A stretch of DNA of 64,000 nucleotides from Euryodendron excelsum (Eukaryota; Streptophyta; Magnoliopsida; Ericales; Pentaphylacaceae). The DNA is taken from NCBI GenBank assembly GCA_033060915.1, contig CM065389.1, positions 15,360,001-15,424,000 of the forward strand, written 5' to 3'. The notes beneath the pieces were generated by a model that saw nothing but the letters and a program-made list of their open reading frames with translations, did not search any database and had not been told where the DNA came from. Of this stretch, positions 38,467 to 49,503 are shown piece by piece (the first letter of the stretch is position 1; the number at the start of each line of letters is the position of its first letter). Position numbers and translations under genes: made by a program.

Positions 38467-39110
38467 ATCGTCTCTCTCTCTTTTTCTCTCTCTCACTCTC
38501 TCTTTATTCTCTCATTCTCATTTTATAATAAAAATTATATATAAAATTATAATATTTATAAAAAAAAATTTATTTTTATTTTAATTTTAAAAAAATAAAA
38601 TAAAAAATATAGACAGAGTTAAGTAATAATTAAAATATTTTAGTAATCAGTGATAAAATGTTATAAAAAGTTTTATAAAATAGCAAAAATTTGCAGAAAA
38701 TAATTTCAAGGATAAAATAAGTAAATATTTATAAGTAAAATAAGTATTGTTAAATATATAATTATTTTATAAAGTAATTTGCAGTAAATAAAGTATTATA
38801 GTATTATAATTTTTGCTATTTTATTATACTTTTTCAAAATTTTAGTATTACTTGATTATGTTCATATTTTTTTGCTATTAATATTTTTTTAATTATTACT
38901 TAACTTTGTTCATAATTTTTGTAATTAAAATATTTTAATTATTCTTTAACTCTATTCATATTTTTTATTTTATTTTTAATTTTAAAATATTATAATTATT
39001 ATGTATAATTTTTATAAAGTGAGAATGATAAAATAAAAAGAGGATAGTAGAGAGAGAAGGAGAGAGAGGGGAGTAGAGAGAGAGAGAGTGAGAGAGAGAA
39101 AAGTGAAAAA
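38467..39110. mobile_element. Foldback element nested in the MULE
   Basis: The sequence 38467-38700 (CT-rich, then CTCATTCTCATTTTATAATAAAAATT and a TAATTAAAATATTTTA segment) matches the reverse complement of 38870-39110 for about 200 bp with moderate divergence. A spacer of about 170 AT-rich bases separates the arms. There is no ORF. It interrupts the 3' part of the MULE after the PMD gene. Confidence 0.65.
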
Positions 39111-39171
39111 GGGAATTGGGACGCGAGCGGCGCGAGCGGGGAGGCCAGGAGTGAGCGACGTGGAGGGTGCA

Positions 39172-39258
<87 letters not shown>
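39172..39258 (+). repeat. 87-base poly-G homopolymer
   Basis: An uninterrupted run of 87 G lies just inside the right TIR. It opens long poly-Gly / poly-Pro frames that are not genes. Runs this long are rarely stable, so length error or an assembly artefact is possible. Confidence 0.95.
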
Positions 39259-39259
<1 letters not shown>

Positions 39260-39287
39260 GGTGGTGTGCGGCGGGAGAAGGGAAATG

Positions 39288-39391
39288 GTTAAAAAACGCA
39301 AGTCGTAGTTGGATTGCATTTTACCTTAGATTTTGATTTTTATTATTTTAATAAATACCTTTTTAAATTTAATTATTTAAAAAAAAAACCC
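39288..39391 (-). repeat. Right terminal inverted repeat of the MULE
   Basis: Reverse complement of the left TIR (see 29953-30059). Carries AAAACGCA at 39293-39300 and ends AAAAAAACCC. Confidence 0.8.
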
Positions 39392-39800
39392 TCATTGTTC
39401 TCCCTTCTCTTTCTCTCCTTGCTTCTTCTCTTTTCTCTTCTCCTCTGTTTCTGCTCTCTCTGTGATCTGATTTTCTAATTCTATTCTCTCTCCTGTCCTC
39501 TCTCGTCTCTCTTTCCCTCTCTACTGGTTCTACATCACGAATCACGATCAACTTCAAGTATACACAAATATCAAAATTTCTCGTATACATATACATACCT
39601 AGCAGAAATTAATACGAAGGAAAGAAACCCTAACCGTCTTCGCCTTCTTCTTCTTCTTCCTCGTCTTCATCTTCGCTTTCCACTTCGGCTTCAAGGTCGA
39701 AGAACAACCCCGACCTCCGCCGCCGCTTACGGCCTCCACTACCTGGTCCCTCATCCTCATCGAGAGGCACGTAGTCCTCTTCGTCCCTCGGTCGATCCAT

Positions 39801-40296
39801 GGTTGTAGTACACGTCGTCGAGAGCTCAGAAAGGGTTTATAAGTTGATGTGCATGTAACTGTATATCGGTGTGTAGTCAAATAAAACAATGCTATACATA
39901 CAAAACTGAATCTGTAGGGTCATGTGATTCACCAAAACATCCATTATTTTAACGGTAAATTATACTGACCACCAGTACTCCTTAAATTACACTGCAGTTC
40001 CTATTAGAATTTGCCAAAAACAATGGTTGACAAAAAAATGTTAAATGACTTTTTTACCCTCATCAGCTCACTAAATTTTCCTCTTAGTGCCACCAACCTT
40101 AGGTCATAATTTTCAAACAAATCTTTCTTCCCCCCTCTCTCTCCATCCTTGATCACAGTTTCCACTTTGCCCCTTCATTCCGGCCCCCTTTCAACCAAAT
40201 CTAGCTGCCATCTGCACCATATCCCATAAAAACCCCAAGACCCGAAGCCACCCCCAGCCCCATTGGCACCGTTACTGCCCACCAACTCCATCACCC

Positions 40297-40330
<34 letters not shown>

Positions 40331-41750
40331 CTTCTATACTATTATAAAATAAACTCATTTGGTGAAGGTGGTAAAGCTCCAAAATGTCACTTTTTTGTAA
40401 GACTAATAAGCCCTTAAAAACCTAACAAACCCTTTCGTGAAGCTTATTGGTTTTCTCTCACACTTAAAAGGATACATTGATGAGTTAGAATATCCAATTT
40501 GAATTCATTTAGGAAACCACCTTGCACACGGTAACATCTTCTGCCAGCTTTCACGGCACCAACTCCTCCATTACAAACTCCATCATATTGTCCGGCAAAT
40601 TCTTCAACTCCGGCCAATTCGTACTGTTCTTTACCGGAAAAATCGTTCATCATACTCTACCGGCACCTCCAACTTCTCCATATCCTTTGTCCAGGTAACA
40701 CTATCATCATTCTCACCATATATATCTTATCACATATTATTTTGCTATACATAATGTATGTATATCTTCACCATATGTTTATTTTGCTATACATAATATG
40801 TATCCTTAATGTATGTATATCTTATCACATTCCATTGCATATGGTAGTTTATAGTCACAGACTACGAAATCCACATACAAAAACAACACCATGAAAACTT
40901 TGCGAAGTTCAGACCTTACCATCTCTTACACCCAGCATGAATTCTCAAAATCTGTGTTTAGTTTTTTTGAAAGACGGTGGGGGTTGGATTCGACAGAACC
41001 CTACCATCTCTTCCACCTATCATGAATCCTCAAAATCCGTCTTTAGTTTTTTTTTCAATTAAACATATAGTTTTTTTTTTGTTTTTCAAAATCCGTCTTT
41101 AGTTCTTTTGCTGTTACTGTAAACATAATATTATAGTTAACACTATATGTTTAATTGGTGATGAACAGTGGGTTCTTTTTTTGTCATTGAATGCGGTAAT
41201 ACACAGTGGGGTTAATGGTGGTGGTTAGTTTGGGGTCAATTACCTCACATCGTGCGTTGTAATTTGTAAATCAATGCTGAAAGGGTGGAATTGTATGTGA
41301 TGTTGGGTAGAGATGGTGGGTTGGCTGCTGGTGATTTCGCGATGAAGGCTTCTTTAATGGTGATACACAGTAATTTTTTTTTATTTGGTTCAGGAACAAG
41401 GCTGCAAATCTGCAGTCACCAATTCGGCCTCCTATCTTTTCTTGCTTTTTTTTTTTTCAATTCCGATGTATAAAGGCTCCCATTAGGCCGGATGAACATG
41501 GACTTTACGCCTGTTAGTAGCAGCTGTCCTCTATTAATTTTTTTCTTTCTGTTTCATCAGAACCATAGACGATTAATCGTTCTATGGGAACTTAACCTCT
41601 ATTCTGTAACTTAATGGCCCAATCTTATCCCACCAGCACCACCTCATAGTGTGCCTGCATGACACCACTGAACCACCAAATCTGATCAAAATCACAAAAT
41701 CTGTAACCTAATGGCCCAACTAAACCTTCCATCACAACTAAACGACTGTC
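39801..41750. other. Intergenic, no confident gene
   Basis: Upstream of the SPT5-like start codon. It includes a (CT)n(AT)n tract at 40301-40330. A CTTCTATACTATTATAAAATAAA stretch after it resembles a Helitron 5' end, but no matching 3' end was found. Pro/Thr-rich stretches near 40500-40680 suggest a gene fragment that was not recognised. Confidence 0.35.
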
Positions 41751-41787
41751 TCCGACGAAATCAAGTAATTCCCATTAGATTTCAAAT

Positions 41788-42105
41788 TTTGGTAAACTCC
41801 GTGAGAGCCAGAGTTATGTTTCATTTTTACATTGTCGCCTTCCCAAGTATCTTTACGTCTAAAGCTTCGTAACTACTCCAACTTTCCAGGTTATATACAC
41901 TCAAATCTCTTCACTAACCGGGCATCTTCACCGACTGTAATCTTCTTAGGTAATTCACGTTGGTTTCAATTTTTGGTAAACTCCGTGAGAGCTAGAGTTC
42001 TGTTTCATTTTTACATTTGTCGCCTTTTCATGTATCTTCACGTCTAAAGCTTCGTAACTACTCCAGTTTTCCAGGCTTTCTACACTCTCCAAAATTGTCT
42101 TCACT
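41788..42105. repeat. Direct repeat of about 120 bp, two copies about 185 bp apart
   Basis: Copy 1 (about 41790-41905) and copy 2 (about 41970-42090) both run TTTGGTAAACTCCGTGAGAG, then CATTTTTACATT(T)GTCGCCTT and CGTCTAAAGCTTCGTAACTACTCCA. A third, more diverged piece follows near 42215-42300. No coding function was recognised. Confidence 0.8.
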
Positions 42106-42300
42106 TCCCGGCCATCTTCATCCACTGTCTCCAACTAGATCAAGAAATCCAAGACTAACTGCAGAAATTAAAAAGGTAAACTACATTCTGACTGGTTCGA
42201 CAATTTCGTTTTTAATTTTTCGTAGACTCTGTTTCAGAGATCCACAGTTCTCTTTCCTTTTACATTGTCGATTTTTGTATGAAAGTTCATGTATCTACCT

Positions 42301-43719
42301 TGCCGTTTCTAGTTTCCGGTTAAGCAAAAGTTCATCTACCTTCTTTCCTCTAGCCCAGCATGTTAATGGTCCAAATATTGATTTTCATTTTTATTTAAAA
42401 TAGATTTTCATTTCTTCCCATATAAGATTATATGTTAAAGTTTGGAAGCCACCGTACAAAGGTGTTGTGGCTATCAGAGAGTCAATCCACCTATTGTGTG
42501 GGAAAACAATTTAACATGGTGAATGGCCACCTACACAACTGTTAATTGCTACTCAGAAAAGGCATGCCAACTGTGAAATGTATGGAGTTCTAACACAAAT
42601 TTAAAGTCCGTTGAACTTCACCTAACATAGAAACACAGTTTACTTCTAATCTCACTTCTTCAAGGTATCACTCCCTTTAATTGCAGGTCCTATAAATGGG
42701 TTCAAGTTTTACCCATTTTTTTGTTGAATCCACTTCATGGCAATACACATTCATGTTCTGGAGATTACCCATGACACGGATCCGATGATATCTATCAAAA
42801 TTTCAAACTTTCAAATTTTTTTTGATAGGCTATACCGACTAAATTCTTTTACTCTTTTTTTTTTTTTAAAATTTCTTTGAGAATTTGAAATTTTTTCTTT
42901 CTTCGTCTAACCTATTATTCAGATTCTAAGGTATAATTATTGTGCATGGTTAGCCTCATTATCTCTTACAACCCTGCAGTGCTTGCATGGAAAGTTAAAG
43001 TTAAATTTGAAAATGTTTCGGATTCGTCGCTACCTAACAACTCCCATTTTCAGGTACTACATTTGAATTATTCATATCAAAATTCCATACTTGCTGAATT
43101 TTTTAATGTTTTATGTTAATTATTTTTCTATTCTTTTTCTTTTTGGTGATACTGTTAGATTGGGCGTAATTACTACTCTGTTTTAGAGAGGCATATATCA
43201 TCTTAGGCAACAATGACCTGTTCATTTATATCTTACTTCCTTTGCTTTGTTTTCGGTGGACTATATTTAACAGGATTCCATTATATCTAAAATTGAGTAT
43301 AATTTAACACAGATATGCACTATATTATGGTAAGTTGTTAAATATTATTTTTCAACATTCCGAAGCTAACTAGACAATGCAATTTAACCTTTATAGGTGG
43401 AAATAAATTTTCAACATCATCAATAGAACGAAGGGACAGCATTTCAGTACAATGTTTGTAAGTTTTAAATTTGAGATAACTTTAAATGTTTATATATATA
43501 CATATTTATATTCTGTACAAATATGATTATTATTAATTTATTTTCAAATTTAATAGCAATGAAAATTTAGGGTATCAACACAATGAAAACATAACAGTGG
43601 TAATTAAAGTTCCTTATAACATTACTTCTTGGGCTTACGCATAATCTTATTGTTTTCAATTATATTCTCACTTTGTCATTTATCAAAACAATATTTACTT
43701 TTGATGCTAAAAATTGTTT
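42301..43719. other. AT-rich stretch, no gene seen
   Basis: No coding frame with recognisable domains. Two copies of a CAAAATTTC/TTTCAAATTTT-like low-complexity tract near 42800-42890. Confidence 0.4.
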
Positions 43720-45160
43720 TACAGTTCCATAGCCAAGGAAAAAGAAAGAATGCGGTTCGCTGGAATGTGGCAAACGGAGAGAAAATCGACGTGTGGTCAA
43801 ATAAGTGGATTCATGCCAAGGAATTCAGAATTCATAGCCAGAAGCCTCAAGTTTGCCCAGTTTCTAAAGTGCAAGATCTCATCAAGGAAAAGAAATGGAA
43901 CTCTGAGCTCATCAGAAGTCTGATTTCAAATATAGAAGCTCAAGCTATGGGCTCAATTCCCCTAGCTTGGTCAAATGCCGAAGACTCTCTGGTTTGGCAC
44001 CATACTCATGGTTCTTGCACTGTAAAATATGGGTATGCAGTTGCCTTGATCTTTACCAGAAAAGCAAGAAACCGAAACCAAGACCCTCCTACTCTCCTCC
44101 AAAGGAGCTACGGAGAAGGATTTGGCATGCTCAATCCCCCCATAATGTGCGTCTGTTCATTTGGAAAGCTATCACAAAAAATATTGCCACAAAGGAAAAA
44201 CTGCATACGAGGAAATGTAGTAGAGATCCAGTGTGTTCCATTTGTCACAAAGAAGTAGAATCCATAGGACATGTCCACTTTTGCTGTGATTGGACGAGAA
44301 GTGTTTGGTTTGGGAGTGGTTTGTCTTATAAAGTTGAATTCTCAAATTTAAGCTATATAAGTAGCAAAATGGTTTGAGGAACTGCTTTTTATTAGAGATC
44401 ATGAAAGGGTGAACCGGAGTGTTATTGCTCTCGTCTTTCAGCTCTGTTGGTCAATCTAGAAATCCATGAATGAATGGGTGTTTAACGGCGTACCCCTTAA
44501 TCCGGAGTCGACAATCCGCAGAGCTGGCTGTACATCTTTGGAATACCTGCAGACTATCTTTAATAGCAACCGGCCGAATCAAGAGGGAAGTCCTCATCCT
44601 CAAGTTACTAGGTGGGTGCCCCCACCGCAGCATTGGTTTAAGTTCAACTGTGATAGTGCTTTCACCTTCTCAGATCAGAGCGCTTCTTTTGCTTTGTTCG
44701 TTAGAGATATTCGTGGGAAGTCTTTAATATAAACTTTGATAAAATGAGAGTCTCTTCAGCTTTAGCGGCAGAGGCATGGGCTATCAGGATTGCTTGCTCC
44801 ATGGCCTCCTTTTTGGGTGTCTCAAATGCCATTTTTGAAAGTGACTCTTATGATCTTATCATATACTTGAACAAGATGGATGTGGTATGTCCTTGGGAAG
44901 GGAAATCGATTGTTGAAGACATTAGAGTCTGGTCGAGAGCTGACCAGGGCTCGTTCTTGTGGTGCCGTCGTCAAGCAAATGAGGGAGCCCATTGGATTGT
45001 GTCTGCTGCCTGAAAAGGTAATTTAGTTGCCCCTCTTTTGGGGCCCCTCTGCCGACGGGCCGCCTCCACATCTTAGCTTGTGACGAGTCTTAGTTTGCTG
45101 CCTCTCGGGTTTTTCTGTTTTATTTGCCTTATACAAAAAAAAAAAAAAAAAAAAAATTTG
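43720..45160 (+). mobile_element. 5'-truncated LINE (non-LTR retrotransposon)
   Basis: The C-terminal part of a plant LINE ORF2 is present: RWNVANGEKIDVWSNKWI, a reverse-transcriptase zinc-binding segment (WHAQSPHNVRLFIWKAIT, CSICHKEVESIGHVHFCC, 44128-44290) and an RNase H domain (FNCDSAF with Asp, ALAAEAWAIRIAC with Glu, FESDSYDLI with Asp, CRRQANEGAHWI; 44640-45000). Frameshifts near 44050 and 44380 and stops at about 44375, 44460 and 44730 inactivate it. A tract of about 22 A (45137-45158) ends it, as expected for a LINE. Endonuclease and reverse-transcriptase cores are absent through 5' truncation. A/T-rich flanks (TAAAAATTGTTTT and TAAAATTGTATTT) may be a decayed target-site duplication. 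Confidence 0.85.
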
Positions 45161-45952
45161 AACACTATAAAATTGTATTTGTGTCCCTATAATTCAAATT
45201 AATTTTTATGTCATTCATCCACAAAACTATATAAAAAAAAAAAAAGGATTCGAATCTACATTTTTCCTCACGAAAACTTACAAACTCTCTCCATAACTCT
45301 CAAATTCTCTTTATTCTAACAAGGCTTTCTTTATTATTATTATTTTTTATATTCATCTCATAACTATAATCTTTGTGACTATGTGACAATGTGGGATGAC
45401 GAAGAAGAAAAAGGGATGATGAAGAAGAAAAATCTTAAGCTTTTCATCTTCGACTTGTCGTCTTGGTAGGAGTTCTCCATTCCAATTTAGACCTATATAT
45501 ATTTTAAGACTTTAATTGTTAGTTATTAATTTAAATATTTACATTATTTATGCATTTTCTTCTCTCATTAAATAAAGGGCTAATTACACCGGTAGTACTT
45601 GTAGTTTGCATTTAGTATTGATTTGGTCCCTCTAGTTTCAATTTCAACAAACATACCCTTCAACTTAGAAATCTATTCCTAATAGGTCCAATAGAAAACT
45701 TCTGTCAGCTATGTTGTCAGAAAGTGAGCACATCATGGCCACTTTCCATGGGCAACCTGGTAATTCACCAGCTTTGCCGCCGTAAACCCCACCTCTCCCT
45801 CACATGTCGATCTGGTTAGACATTGGGGAAATTAGGGCAATCTTAGTCATGAAAGCCTAATTTGAAGCACGAAGAAAAGTGAAGGAAAGTGAAAGGGGAA
45901 GGGAAAGGGAAAGGGAAAGGGAAAGGAGAAAGAGGAAGAGGAAAGAACAAAG
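45161..45952. other. Repeat-derived leader before the GRF gene
   Basis: From about 45575 (AAGGGCTAATTACACCGG...) the sequence has the look of a plant DNA-transposon end. A (GGGAAA)n tract at about 45893-45930 lies just upstream of the GRF start codon. No other gene. Confidence 0.4.
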
Positions 45953-46411
45953 ATGGAGGCAATCGATTGCTATTACAGAAGAAGGACTAGGTTGAAGACC
46001 TCATGGATAGATCACAACCCAAGAAGGAGTCTCCTAGGTTGTCAACAATATGGGGTATGTAGATCACATGTTTGAAACTGCAACTTTGTTAATTTCATCA
46101 TTTATTTGTCCTTAAATTTGGTTGGGATTATTGACAGGCAGAGCATTGGTGTCTGTGACTTTTTCCTCTAAGTTGATCCTCTTATGTGTGCTCGCAGTCG
46201 AGAAGTGAGACTAGGGTTGCTTAAAAGAATGACATTATTACAAGACAAAGCAAAGGTGCATAGAGCAAGAGAGAGGGTACTAGGGGCATGTTTGATTCTG
46301 ACATGGTTCTTCCTTATCTTGTCGAGTTTAAAACCAACTGAGAATGCAAATGTTGATGGTAATGGGAATATCAATGAAAGTGGAGATGGACAGTATTTGC
46401 AATTGAGTTAA
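45953..46411 (+). pseudogene. GRF-type zinc-finger protein, broken
   Basis: Exon 1 (45953-46054, MEAIDCYYRRRTRLKTSW...NPRRSLLGCQQYG) and exon 2 (46142-46411, VCDFFL-stop-VDPLMCARSREV) reconstruct the plan of plant single-GRF zinc-finger proteins: a GRF domain, a short coiled coil (LLKRMTLLQDKAKVHRARERV) and a C-terminal hydrophobic segment (LGACLILTWFFLILSSL). A stop (46169-46171) replaces the usual Trp before VDPP, and one zinc-binding Cys near the start is lost (CYYR instead of CxCG). These genes are multi-copy and often transposon-linked; the function of this one is unknown. Confidence 0.7.
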
Positions 46412-46448
46412 ATGGTAATAGGAATGAAGTAGTATTTGTAGATGTCTT

Positions 46449-49400
46449 TGTTGGCCCAAAATACAACCCAAGAGAGGGGGGGTGAATTGGGTTTTTTCAA
46501 AAATAATTGCAATTAAGACTATTTAAAAATAAACTAGGCAATGAAACAATTATTCAAGATATATGCAATGCAACAAAGTCAAGCAAGCAATGAAAGCAAA
46601 GTACAAAAACAGACACCAAGAATTATCGAGATTCAACTACAACTAGTGGTCTACGTCCTCACCCCAAGATTGTCTTGAAGTCTTTTTCCACTATGCAATC
46701 TTCAATTACAAAGTAGAGACTAGTTGAAATGCCTAGCTTACTCTCCTTGAAGCTTACACCCAAACTTCAATGCTTCAAGAGTTTTGTCTAAGCTCTCTCA
46801 AACTTATAAGTGCTTTTCTTTTACAAGAGAATAGTCAAAGTCTCACTCACAAGTGTATAAAGGATTTACAATTGAAGTACACACTCTCCATGAAGAGTAG
46901 ATGAGAAAATGAATAGCTCACTAAATGCCAAGTATTGAAAACAAAGAGAATTTTCAGTAAGTGTAAGAATTGTCAACTCTTGATGATCAAATGGTGGAAC
47001 AATCTTGTATCTCTTATCCATAAATGCATTTGAAGGCTTGTATATATGGCCCTGAATTGATTTCACCCGTTGGAGGTAGTCAGGGTTTCATTAAATGCGC
47101 GCCCAATTCAATATAACGTTTAAAAATATAGTCGTTAGTCCTCAAGTGTTGACATATGAAGTAACATATCAAGCCTGCATTCTCCAGTAGTTGCTCTCTG
47201 TCTCTATGTGTCGACACTTAATTATCCATTCTTTAAGCATTGGCCTCTGTCCTCATGTGTCGACACATCACTCAAAAAATCTTCTTTATGCTTTCCTTGA
47301 TCAAGTTTAGCTTCAAAAACACTTCAAGTACTTCAAGGAATCTTCTCTTTGGGGTGTCGCGCCCCTTTTTCGGATGCTGGGCCCTTCCCTCACTCTTTCT
47401 TAGCCCAGGGGTGGAAATTTGATACGGTGCTCTCTCGTTAGAACTCGTCTTCCAAAAGGACGAATGCGACGGGGTTTGAATTTGAAATGGAATTGATTAG
47501 GGCTTTTTGAAAAGGTTTTTGGAGTCACCACCGAACGTATTTAAAGATGTGTTAGGTCATCTACACCAAGTAAAACTCGAGGGTTGAGCTTAGGTTTTGG
47601 AAAAGGTTTTGTTTTTTAAAAATTTCCTTATGAGAGGGTTTTAAAAGGTAGGGTTGCTTCACAACCCTAAAAACGTTTGAAAGCCCTTTTGAAAATTGAC
47701 TCCGGTTTTGGTCTTTGAAATAGAAATTCTTAAGTCTAGAAGTTGGTTACATGTGGGAAAAATGCCGTAAGACTATCACCCTACCCCGTCCTTGTGGTAC
47801 CTATATGTCTAACCACCTTTTACTCACCTAATTATGACTCACCGGTTACTTATGTTTAATGCTATCCACTTAGAAAATTTTTGAAAAATGGAATTGGGAG
47901 TTTGAAAAGGGTTATGACCGCACCCCATGAAGGGTTGCCTACGTACCTCCTTAAAGAGGATCAGGTTAATCGTTGTTCGGACAAGAGTCTGAAAGAGTTG
48001 AAATTTTGAAATGAGTTCTTATTTCTAGAAAGTTTTCATTTTTAGAAAGTTTTCTTTTCAAGAAAGTTTGAGTTTGAAAGTGTTTCCGTTTCAGGAAGAT
48101 TGGACTTTTAAAATGTTTCATTTTCAGGAAGATTTGACTTTTGCAATATTTTCTTTTCAGGAAGATTGAGATTTGATTTTGAAATGTTTCCTTTTTAGGA
48201 AGATTTGAGCTTTGAAAAAATTTTGATTTGATTTGAAAAAATTTGAGTTGATTTGAAAATATTGGGTTTCGGAAATTTTTCCTTTTCAGGAAGATTTAAT
48301 TTTTGAAATGTTTCATTTTCAGGAAGATTGAGATTTGAAAAGATTTTGATTTGATTTGAAAAGATTGGGTTTTCGAAATATTTCCTCTTCAAGAAGATTT
48401 GATTTTTGAAATGGTTCCTTTTTAGGAAGATTGAGATTTGAAAAGATTTGATTTTGAAAAAAGCAAATTTGGATTGCTTCCAAAATGGGAGGAGTTGATT
48501 TGAGTTTTAAATTTGGAATGTTTGAAAATGAGCGAATTGAGGGATTTGAAATGGAAGGTTTTGATTTGAAAATGGAAGTTTCCAAGTTTGCAAAAATGGG
48601 ATTTTCCTAGGATTGGACTTCTAGGACTTAACAAACATGAATTTTGGAAATGGTTCGAAAATCGAGTCTTTTGAAAACATGTTTTAGGGCTTGAAACCCT
48701 AACTTGGATTTTGAACATCCAAATGAATATCACACTTTGTCTAAAGCCATTTTAGCCATTGAAAGGCTAGAATTGCTTTAGGCTTGTGGCTTTGAAAAAC
48801 AATAGAGGTGTGAGGCCAAAATGTAGACCTTTCTTGTCTTTTTAAATGTCACACATTTCTCAAAACAACCCTAATCATGAATAGACTAGGTTCATTCCGA
48901 GAATGGGTTTTTTGAAAAGAAAGAAATGTAGGCTAACGGGAGTCATTTAAAATGTCATACTTTTCTAGGAAAACCCTAACTATGAGAAGGTTAAGACCCA
49001 CATAGAATTGTGGTTTTGAGAAAACAACTTTGAAAAATGGTTTTAAGGGGTAAAGACATGACGAGAATGCAAATGCAATTTGATGATAGTAACGGCATGA
49101 AACATATAAGGTTTAGGTATCACCATATTGCAAGAGGGCCCTAAGGCCATGCCGTGAAGCAAGTGAGGGTCAAGAAGAGAGTCTCGATCGGTAATCTCCT
49201 TTTGTTCACTCTTGACATGGACTTAATGTCCTCTTGTTTTCAAATATGCAAGAAAGGGGGGTTTAGAGATAGGGGATTAAAAAATAGAAGAACCCAAGTG
49301 GGTTCACCTTGTCTCGTTGCCTCTTTCTTTGGTGGAGGCTCGGGCCTTTGACTTGGGAAGGTTTCGGGAGCTTTCGGGCAGCGAGGCAGTTCTTCAGTGG

Positions 49401-49454
49401 AGCTTGAAAACTAGGGCTTTGGGAGTTCGGACTTCGAACTCGACCGGCGGGGGG

Positions 49455-49503
<49 letters not shown>

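Larger units (their letters stand above)
29953..39391 (+). mobile_element. 9.4 kb Mutator-like element carrying a transposase and a PMD gene
   Basis: The ends are terminal inverted repeats of about 105 bp: 29953-30059 against the reverse complement of 39288-39391. They share GGGTTTTTTT, AAATTTAGAAAGGTATTT, AATAATAAAAATCAAAA and GGTAAAACGCAA-type blocks. The 9 bp flanks CTTATTCTG and CTCATTGTT match at 6 of 9 positions, compatible with a decayed MULE target-site duplication. Inside, left to right: AAAACGCA subterminal motifs, AT-rich tandem repeats, a broken MULE transposase (+), a broken PMD gene (+), a foldback element and an 87-base G run. The whole lies in intron 1 of the SPT5-like gene, in the opposite orientation to it. 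Confidence 0.85.
27178..39800 (-). pseudogene. SPT5-like transcription elongation factor gene, interrupted and truncated
   Basis: Minus-strand exons in order: 39800-39635 (start MDRPRDEEDY, acidic), 29356-29115 (DFIVDGGAELPDE, EYDEETTEVEQQ), 29022-28876 and 28748-28587 (NGN domain: IGREREAAVCLM, VEADKEAHVKE, ETKAIDL, GTYKGDL), 28436-28405, 28284-28214 (KKKAFVPPPRFMN), 28115-27766 and 27654-27499 (KOW motifs: VVKGDLKNLKGWVEKV, RVKVVSGASEGSTGMV), 27419 to about 27346 (VFADNLVDSSEVT), and 27279-27178 with a stop. SPT5 is the conserved RNA polymerase II elongation factor that works with SPT4. Exon phases agree across the 10.3 kb first intron. Three defects suggest a pseudogene: an internal out-of-frame deletion in the 32 bp exon, an extra base in the run at 27880-27885, and loss of about the C-terminal half (later KOWs and the repeat region). 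A full-length paralog elsewhere is expected. Confidence 0.85.

Noticed and set aside
39088..39336. Long Gly-rich (+) and Pro-rich (-) frames
   Set aside because: Entirely created by the 87-base G homopolymer.
40331..40360. Helitron-like 5' end (TCTTCTATACTATTATAAAA)
   Set aside because: No 3' hairpin with CTRR end and no Rep/helicase coding was found, so not called.
48195..48733. Overlapping minus frames rich in Asn, Leu, Phe and Ser
   Set aside because: Low-complexity degenerate repeats inside solo LTR C; no domain.
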